Assembly: GCA_021129445.1 (NCBI GenBank)
Contig: JAJOLG010000039.1
Location: forward strand, 1-14,022
DNA: 14,022 bases
Origin: Candidatus Altimarinota bacterium
GTDB lineage: Bacteria > Patescibacteriota > Gracilibacteria > GCA-2401425 > JAJOLG01
Direction of reading: 5' to 3'
Of this stretch, positions 9,143 through 14,022 are shown piece after piece. Within the stretch, counting starts at the first letter, position 1, and the number at the start of each line of letters is the position of its first letter. A program made the translations under genes and the position numbers. Under the pieces are notes generated by a model. The model was not told the DNA's origin, made no database searches, and worked only from the letters and a program-made list of their open reading frames with translations.

Positions 9143-10252
9143 TTATTCAGAGTCGGTTAAAAATACAGAATAAATAATTCAATCTCAGTTTAAATCATTT
9201 ATTTCAAATGTTTGATTTTTATCAAGAATTATTGTATCTCATTGAGACAAAGCATTATTTTTCTTTTCTTTTGTATTTTTTCAAACAAAATCTCATTTAA
9301 TAATATAAAAACAAGTTTTGCAATTTCACGATTCTAATGTTGTTTTGTTATTTCTGATTTCATCAAATTTAAAAATTTGAATAAAATATGGAACATTTTC
9401 TGTATCAAATTCAGCTTTATAAATTCATTTTTTTTCAGTTTCTTGAATATGTTGAATTTTTCATTCTCATGGGCGATTATCGATTTCGCTTCACCTGTCA
9501 AGCAAGGCTCATGGCAGTTTTACAGAAATATTCATCAATGATTCATTTGACGGATTGTAAATCGTATGGATTGTATTCGGTGGGAAAATTATAAAATCTC
9601 AAAAATCTGCATGTAATTCAACTAATTCTCAATTATGTCTGTATTTTGCGATGGATTCTCATGTGTAAAATGTAATTTCATAATTATTTTCGTGTAAATG
9701 TTCAGGTTGTGTATATTTTGGTGGTGTTAATGCAGTTACGATTGACGGAGAATCTAAATCTGAATATGCTAAAGGGTCTATTCAAATATACTCTCTTGGT
9801 TCTAAAACATTTTTATCTAAAAAAGTGTTTTTGTTTAAATATCATTCAGTTTTATGTCAATTTTTTTTAATTATTCAGCTAGTTTCTGGTAAAATTTGTC
9901 TTGCAAAATTCTCAAGTAAAACTCATTTAATATTTTTCCTTAAAAAATTATAATCTTTTTCTGAAAAATTATCTTTATTTTGCTCTAAAACAAACATTAA
10001 TTTCTGAGCTTGAATTCTTCTACTGTGTAAGTGAATATATTTATTCATATCTTCTCTTAAACTCATATCTACCAATTTTTCAACTCATTTTTTAAATTCA
10101 GTATTTTGCATATTTTTATAGTTATCAAGGGTTGATAAAATTGCATTAGCAAATCATTTAATATAATTTATTACTTTGTTTCTTTTATCTGGAATAATCT
10201 CCCTTTTGCATTTTTTTTCCAGTTCGTCTAATCACTGCTGTTTTAATTTCAT
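9143..10252 (-). CDS. Cupin-domain protein (one intact, one degenerate cupin)
   Basis: The product has 369 residues. An N-terminal helical region (1-125) has charged, possibly coiled segments. A cupin at about 170-260 follows: motif 1 has PEHLHENNYE with His185, His187, Glu192 and Gly198, and motif 2 is GDFIIFPPNTIHTIYN with Gly218, Pro224, His229 and Asn233, so all usual metal ligands are present. A second beta-rich unit (about 275-365) resembles a cupin with Cys311/Cys314 where HxH would be and no closing histidine. Cupins are dioxygenases, isomerases or sugar-binding sensors; which applies here cannot be told. The start lies 4 nt after the stop of the RelA/SpoT-like gene (TAATACAATG), implying co-expression. 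A hairpin ends the unit. I know no named family with this N-terminal region. Confidence 0.78.
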
Positions 10253-10256
10253 TGTA

Positions 10257-11954
10257 TTATTGTTGATTTTCTAATTTCTTCAAAGATTTTTTTATAACTT
10301 TTTCCAAATTTTCTTCTCAATAAATTTCTTTTGGAAAATAAAGTGGAATATTGTTAATTTGCTGTCTTTCTTTGTAATCTCAATGATAAGCAGGTGAAGT
10401 TTTGTCAATTTCTGCTTTTAAATAGTTTTCTATATCAAAAATTTGAATTTCAGATTCAATAAAATATTTTTTATTATAAAATTTATCTTTTAAATCTTTA
10501 AAAAGAGGGAATAAATTTTCCATTTTTCTGATTCATGGAATTTTTTCAATTGCATCAAAAAATTTATTTATTGTTTTTGATTTATATGAAATTTTAATAA
10601 TTCATTTTAATGAATTGTATTCAGAATTTGAATTTTTGTTTCAATTTTCAGACATAAAAACCGGCTCTTCAACCCATGAAGTTCTTAAAGTTCAAAGCTC
10701 ATTTTCAATAATTTTTAATAATTTTTTTCATTCATTATAATTTTCAACAACAAACATAAATCATTTTTCATCTAAAATTTCTTTTAATGAAGTGTGTTCT
10801 TTTCTTAAAAATTTTTCAATTGTAGAAAATGGGTTTTTTGCAACTCTTCATTGCATGTGCAAAATATTTATTTTTTGTTTATTTTTCTGATAATTTCTTT
10901 CTTTTCATTCTAATTCAAAAGAATTAAATTGAACTTTTTCATATCATTTTTTTTCTTCTTCTGAAAAAATATATTTTCAATTTTCATCTTTTTTCCAGAA
11001 AAAATCTTTTTTAATTGTATAATTATGCAAACTATTTTTGGTTTTCAATCAAGATGATAAAAAAGATGCTTTTGCTTGTTTTGTTCATAAATTTACAAGT
11101 TTTGAAATTAAAAAATCTCATTCTTCTTTTTCATGTTGAGTTGATAAAGTTGCATCTTTATTTATATAAAGTGAGCTTATCGCAAAAATTCTTTGAATTT
11201 CAAATTTTCACATTTTTATCTGTTTTAACTCATTTTCATATTTTTCAGGATTTTCTTTAAAATCATTTTTATCTTTTATAATACCAATTTTATTTTCTAA
11301 TTCATAATATTTTTTAAATAAATCAAATATTGTTTCTGATGAGTGAATATCTGGGAAATATTCACTTTGAAATTTTTCAGAATTTCAATTTATTTTACTA
11401 TAAATAGTGTAAATATGCTTTGTTGCAAGAGAAATATATTTAAAAAATTTTCAATCTAATTCTGCAATTGATTGTTTTTTTATTTCTTTTGAGCTGAATA
11501 ATAATTTTTCTCAAATATAATTTTTATAGTTTTTTTCAAAATTTTTTTTAGAAAAATCTTCATCGGATAAGTTTTCTAAATCAGAAGATTTATTAATGTA
11601 TTTATTTCAAATTCAAAAAGAATTTGCAGTTTTTATAAACTCAAAAAGTGTAGATTTTTTTTCTAAAAAATCAGGTTTTAATAAGCTATATTTTGTTTTT
11701 TTGTTTATAATTTTATTAATTTTTTCATCTTGAATGTCAATATTTTTAAAAAAATCAAACAAAAATTTATGTAATTTTTCCGAAATAAATGGGAGTTTCT
11801 CATTTAAATCATCTTTTATTTCAGAGAATACTAAATTATTTATTTCAATATTTTTTTCTTTTGAAATTTTTTCCAAAGCCTCCAAAAAAATTTTATTTTG
11901 TATTTCTCTAAAATTTTCGCTTTGTTCTAAATATTTTTTCTCAATATTATTCAT
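10257..11954 (-). CDS. RelA/SpoT-type nucleotidyltransferase domain protein with novel N-terminal region
   Basis: The product has 565 residues. Residues about 365-535 resemble the alarmone synthetase fold: GRVAKNPFSTIEK (369-381), matching the RxK..S...K ATP site; LDEKGFMFVV (394-403), matching the D..GFR.. Mg-binding strand; YNSL (446-449), matching the YxSLH GTP loop; EIQI (502-505), with the catalytic Glu; and AYHGDYKE (522-529), matching the AxH.YK end. Two normally conserved residues differ: Arg after GF is Met400, and His of YxSLH is Lys450. The first 365 residues are Lys/Glu-rich and largely helical, with no HD-hydrolase motif that I can see; no TGS or ACT domain follows. It could make or degrade (p)ppGpp or pppApp-like nucleotides, pyrophosphorylate tRNA as toxic small synthetases do, or be catalytically altered. 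It is first in a two-gene unit with the cupin protein. Family assignment is motif-based. Confidence 0.66.
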
Positions 11955-11980
11955 TTTTTAAAAAATTAATTTATCAGATG

Positions 11981-11986
11981 ATTATA
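11981..11986 (-). promoter_or_regulatory. Candidate -10 box of the RelA/SpoT-like gene
   Basis: The plus-strand ATTATA gives a perfect TATAAT on the minus strand, 26 nt before the ATG at 11954. The site is part of the palindrome ATTATAAT, so a plus-strand -10 also reads here. No good -35 sits at 16-18 nt. The 156-nt divergent gap must hold promoters for both this gene and the DsbA-like gene. For the latter, a weak TTGTCC (12074) to TAATAA (12098) pair is the best I see. Confidence 0.4.
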
Positions 11987-12002
11987 ATGAAAATTTTTTA
12001 TT

Positions 12003-12027
12003 AAAAAACAAGAAAAAATTGTTTTTT
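12003..12027. repeat. Small inverted repeat in divergent promoter gap
   Basis: A 9-bp perfect inverted repeat (AAAAAACAA at 12003-12011 and TTGTTTTTT at 12019-12027) with a 7-nt A-rich spacer lies between two divergent genes, just upstream of the candidate -10 of the RelA/SpoT-like gene. It could be an operator or chance in AT-rich DNA. Confidence 0.35.
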
Positions 12028-12110
12028 CAAAAAAATATTGTAAAAAAACTTTTTATTTCAAAAAAAATTTTTATTGTCCTTTTGAATTTTATAAAAATAA
12101 TAAAAAAATT

Positions 12111-13061
12111 ATGAAAAATTTATCGATTGTTGCAATACTTCTTTCTGTTATTGCTATTGCTTGAGTTTGATATTCGCACTATCAAATTACACAAATTAAC
12201 AATTTACCAGTAATTCAAGATTCAATTGCTGCATCTCAGCCATTTAATGTGACTTTTGTTTCTGATGAGGCTGATTTTTGAGAAAAAATTGAAAAAATTA
12301 AAGAAAAAATATTTAAAACGATGGAATACAAAATTGTTTCATCAACTTCACCAGAATGAAAAAAATTGATTGCAAAATTTGATGCAAAATCTTTGCCTTT
12401 AATGGTGACTTGAAAAGCAATTGAAAAATCTGAAATTAAAGATTATTTATCGCAATTAGCAGTTGAAAAAGATTGAGAATATTCTGTAAAAATTTGAGAT
12501 ATTGCTCAACAAATGGGGGTTTCAATTGATAAAATTTATTTAAAAGTTCCAGAAATTGCTGAATGGAATCCAGTAAAATGACCATCTGATGCAAAAGTGA
12601 CTTTTATTGAAGTTACTGATTTTGAATGTCCATTTTGTTCAAAATTTCATAATAATGCATACAAAAAAGTAGTTGAAAAATATTGAGATAAAATTAAATT
12701 TGTATTTAAAAATTTACCTTTGTGATTTCATAAAAATGCACAAAAAGCAGCAGAGGCTTGACTTTGTGCAAATGAACAATGAAAATTTTGGGAAATGCAT
12801 AATAAAATGTTTGAAAATCAAAAAGAATTGTGAATTGAAAGTTATAAAAAATGGGCTTGAGAATTATGACTTGACCAAGCAAAATTTGATAAATGTTTAG
12901 ATTCGTGAGCAATGGAGGCAAATGTTAAAGCTGATGCAAAAGAAGCAAATTCTTTTTGAATTCAATGAACTCCATGAGTTTTTGTAAATGATAAATTTGT
13001 TTGATGAGCTTATCCATTTGAAACTTTTGAAAAATTGATTGAAGCTGAGTTGGCTAAATAG
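12111..13061 (+). CDS. Membrane-anchored DsbA-like thiol oxidoreductase
   Basis: The product has 316 residues. A hydrophobic helix at 4-20 anchors or exports it. Residues about 45-125 look like a first thioredoxin-like domain without its CxxC; the SLPLMV segment keeps the cis-proline position (Pro96), but the strand end reads SDEADFGE. Residues about 150-316 form a DsbA/Thioredoxin_4 domain with the active site CPFC (Cys173, Cys176) in TDFECPFCSKFH and the cis-Pro loop GTPG (Pro288), followed by FVGGAYPFETFEKLI. It probably forms or rearranges disulfides in exported proteins outside the cytoplasmic membrane. No DsbB or VKOR partner is in view. It is monocistronic, with a strong terminator. 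The start is followed by the hydrophobic helix; the leader is A/T only. Confidence 0.9.
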
Positions 13062-13077
13062 TTTTAAATTTTTTTTG

Positions 13078-13105
13078 AACCCCTAAAATTTTTTTAGGGG
13101 TTTTT
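13078..13105 (+). terminator. Rho-independent terminator of the DsbA-like gene
   Basis: Arms AACCCCTAAAA (13078-13088) and TTTTAGGGGTT (13092-13102) surround a 3-nt loop, followed by T. It has the highest G-C stem content in the window and lies 16 nt after the stop. Confidence 0.93.
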
Positions 13106-13149
13106 ATTTTTTATGGAGTGGTTATTTAAAATTTTTTATAAAAATTTTT

Positions 13150-13183
13150 TGACAATCTAAAAATTTTTTATAAAAATATATTT
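13150..13183 (+). promoter_or_regulatory. Candidate promoter of the L21-L33 operon
   Basis: A perfect TTGACA is at 13150-13155. Downstream -10-like boxes are TATAAA (13170, spacer 14) and TATATT (13178, spacer 22), neither ideally spaced. The location, after a terminator and about 80-110 nt before rplU, suits a ribosomal protein leader. Confidence 0.4.
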
Positions 13184-13261
13184 TGTAGTTTTTAGGTTCG
13201 AGAATTTTTATTTTAAAAGAAAAATCACCTAAATTTACATTTATAATTTAATATTACAACG

Positions 13262-13567
13262 ATGATTGCAATTTTTAAAAACTGATGAAAACAGTACAAA
13301 TGTCAAAAGTGAGATGTTATCACTCTTGAAAAAATCGAAAAAGAAGTATGAACTGAAATTGAAATTAAAAAAGTTTTAATGGCTTTTGATGATAAAAATG
13401 TTGAAGTTTGAACACCTTTTGTTAAAAAAACAATTGTTGCTAAAATTATTGAAAACTGAAAATGAGAAAAAATCAATGTTTTCAAAATGAAAGCTAAAAA
13501 AAGGTATTCTAAAAAATACTGACATAGACAACCTTTTACAAAAATTGAGATTTTGGATATTAAATAA
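13262..13567 (+). CDS. rplU: 50S ribosomal protein bL21
   Basis: The 101-residue product is typical in length for bL21, a 23S rRNA binding protein of the large subunit. It shows GGKQYKCQKGDVI near the start (GGKQY at 8-12, both glycines TGA), the central KVLMAFDD, VGTPFV, the lysine-rich KMKAKKRYSKKYGHRQ rRNA-binding segment and the closing FTKIEILDI. The ATG at 13262 gives the canonical MIAIFKNGGKQ start. It is first in a two-gene operon with bL33, 33 nt apart, rather than with the usual rpmA. Confidence 0.96.
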
Positions 13568-13600
13568 TATCAAACTTTTTAACAATTTAAGAAAAATATC

Positions 13601-13777
13601 ATGGCTAGATGAAAAACATTACCTTTCGTTTTCAGATGTACTGAAAAGTGAAATATAATTAAACAAATGGATTGCAACAAAAAAATGCAAGAAAAAGCAA
13701 AAATTTGAATTAGACTTTACAATCCAATTTTGAGAAAATATACAATTGCGAAAGGGAAACAACATAAACATTCGTAA
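13601..13777 (+). CDS. rpmG: Probable 50S ribosomal protein bL33
   Basis: The 58-residue, very basic protein has FRCTEKGN (11-18), followed by a lysine/asparagine-rich turn and LYNPILRKYTIAKGK, which match the bL33 pattern (CTEC..RNY..KNK...KYNP.LKKHTLHKE). Of the four zinc cysteines of the C+ form, only Cys13 is kept, with Cys25 elsewhere, so it is a zinc-free C- type. Length suits bL33 (49-60). It lies downstream of rplU and before a terminator. The bL27 expected after bL21 does not fit. Some conserved positions (the RNY motif) are lost, hence moderate certainty. Confidence 0.74.
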
Positions 13778-13797
13778 AATATTTTTGAAATATTTTT

Positions 13798-13833
13798 AAA
13801 AAACTCTAAAAACTCTATTTTTAGAGTTTTTTT
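13798..13833. terminator. Terminator after bL33, probably bidirectional
   Basis: A 15-bp perfect inverted repeat (13798-13812 and 13818-13832, core ACTCTAAAAA) with loop CTCTA carries a T run on the plus strand and the mirror A run on the other side. It lies 20 nt after the bL33 stop and 3 nt from the converging stop at 13836. Confidence 0.88.
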
Positions 13834-13835
13834 AT

Positions 13836-14022
13836 TTATAAAAAAAATTTTATTTTGAGTTCGCAAAAAAATTTTTTAGATTGAAAAAAAATTTCTTGAA
13901 CAAATAAAAATTTTTCTTCTTGATTTTTCAAAAAAAAAAATTTTTCTAAATAAAATTTTTTTCATCAAAAATTTTCTAAAAAATTTAATACATAATCACA
14001 TCTGTAAAAAATAATTATACAC
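13836..14022 (-). CDS. 3' end of unidentified protein (partial)
   Basis: An open minus-strand frame enters from beyond the window and ends with TAA at 13836-13838, right at the bidirectional terminator, which supports it being a real gene end. About 61 residues are visible, including CDYVLNFLENFGGKKF and a Phe/Lys-rich tail. The GG pair is two TGA codons. It is too short and too low in complexity to assign. Long A/T runs (an 11-nt A run near 13930-13940) make the frame sensitive to sequencing error. Confidence 0.5.

Noticed and set aside
11734-11961. Plus-strand frame antisense to the RelA/SpoT-like N-terminus
   Set aside because: It is low-complexity Phe/Ser/Lys, while the minus-strand frame continues into a domain with family motifs.
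13303-13585. Two minus-strand frames over rplU
   Set aside because: They are shadows of the bL21 gene, whose full family pattern is on the plus strand.
13601-13777. rpmA (bL27) assignment by position after rplU
   Set aside because: It lacks the bL27 start (AHKK.GGS..NGRDS) and other motifs; the CTE...YNP pattern fits bL33 better.
1-14022. Region of pseudogenes or non-coding DNA with only short standard-code ORFs
   Set aside because: The breaks are almost all TGA. With TGA as glycine the frames are complete and match family lengths and motifs.
1-14022. Mycoplasma-type code with TGA as tryptophan
   Set aside because: TGA sits at invariant glycine sites (MurG, L21, SDR, EF-P), while TGG serves at expected tryptophans such as the aminotransferase PWPGSRCGW motif.
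1-14022. CRISPR array, tRNA/rRNA genes, insertion sequence or attachment site
   Set aside because: I saw no regularly spaced repeats, no cloverleaf or rRNA signature, no transposase motifs and no flanking direct repeats. The many AAAATTTTTT-like stretches reflect Lys/Phe codons.

Overview
The window comes from a very AT-rich bacterium that reads UGA as glycine (translation table 25). This points to the candidate-phyla radiation, either Candidatus Gracilibacteria (BD1-5) or Absconditabacteria (SR1). Under the standard code the region looks nearly empty, with only short broken frames. With TGA read as Gly, almost the whole window resolves into 15 tightly packed genes, and the recoded positions fall on invariant glycines. 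In MurG the GGGTGGH loop uses four TGA codons, and the same holds for the SDR Rossmann loop and the L21 GGKQY motif. No gene-free stretch over 300 bases remains. I saw no in-frame CGA or CGG codon and almost no Shine-Dalgarno motifs; starts follow A/T-only leaders.

Layout. 1-1000 (+): the 3' end of an unidentified gene overlaps an isopentenyl phosphate kinase. 1112-2813 (+): a small T4SS-pilin-like membrane protein and an AI-2E/PerM-family permease, each with its own terminator. 2856-4136 (-): a class I aminotransferase, convergent with the permease. 4194-4880 (+): a short-chain dehydrogenase. 4885-11954 (-): a long run of seven genes. In transcription order these are a divergent RelA/SpoT-type nucleotidyltransferase protein, a cupin protein, a strong 18-bp hairpin, elongation factor P, a membrane-anchored TPR protein, MurG, a Bax-inhibitor-1 family protein and a small hypothetical. 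12111-13061 (+): a membrane-anchored DsbA-like oxidoreductase. 13262-13777 (+): ribosomal proteins bL21 and probably bL33. 13836-14022 (-): the 3' end of another gene that runs off the window.

How the genes fit together. Most are housekeeping: isoprenoid phosphate metabolism, lipid II synthesis (MurG), translation (EF-P, L21, L33) and envelope proteins. EF-P, TPR and MurG are spaced by only 1-2 nt and are probably translationally coupled. The least ordinary part is the pair at 9143-11954. Its first gene is a large protein with a C-terminal alarmone-synthetase-like domain carrying substitutions at conserved positions and a long N-terminal region lacking a recognisable HD hydrolase motif. It is followed 4 nt later by a protein with one intact and one degenerate cupin domain. 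I do not know a described system with this pairing, but its function is open.
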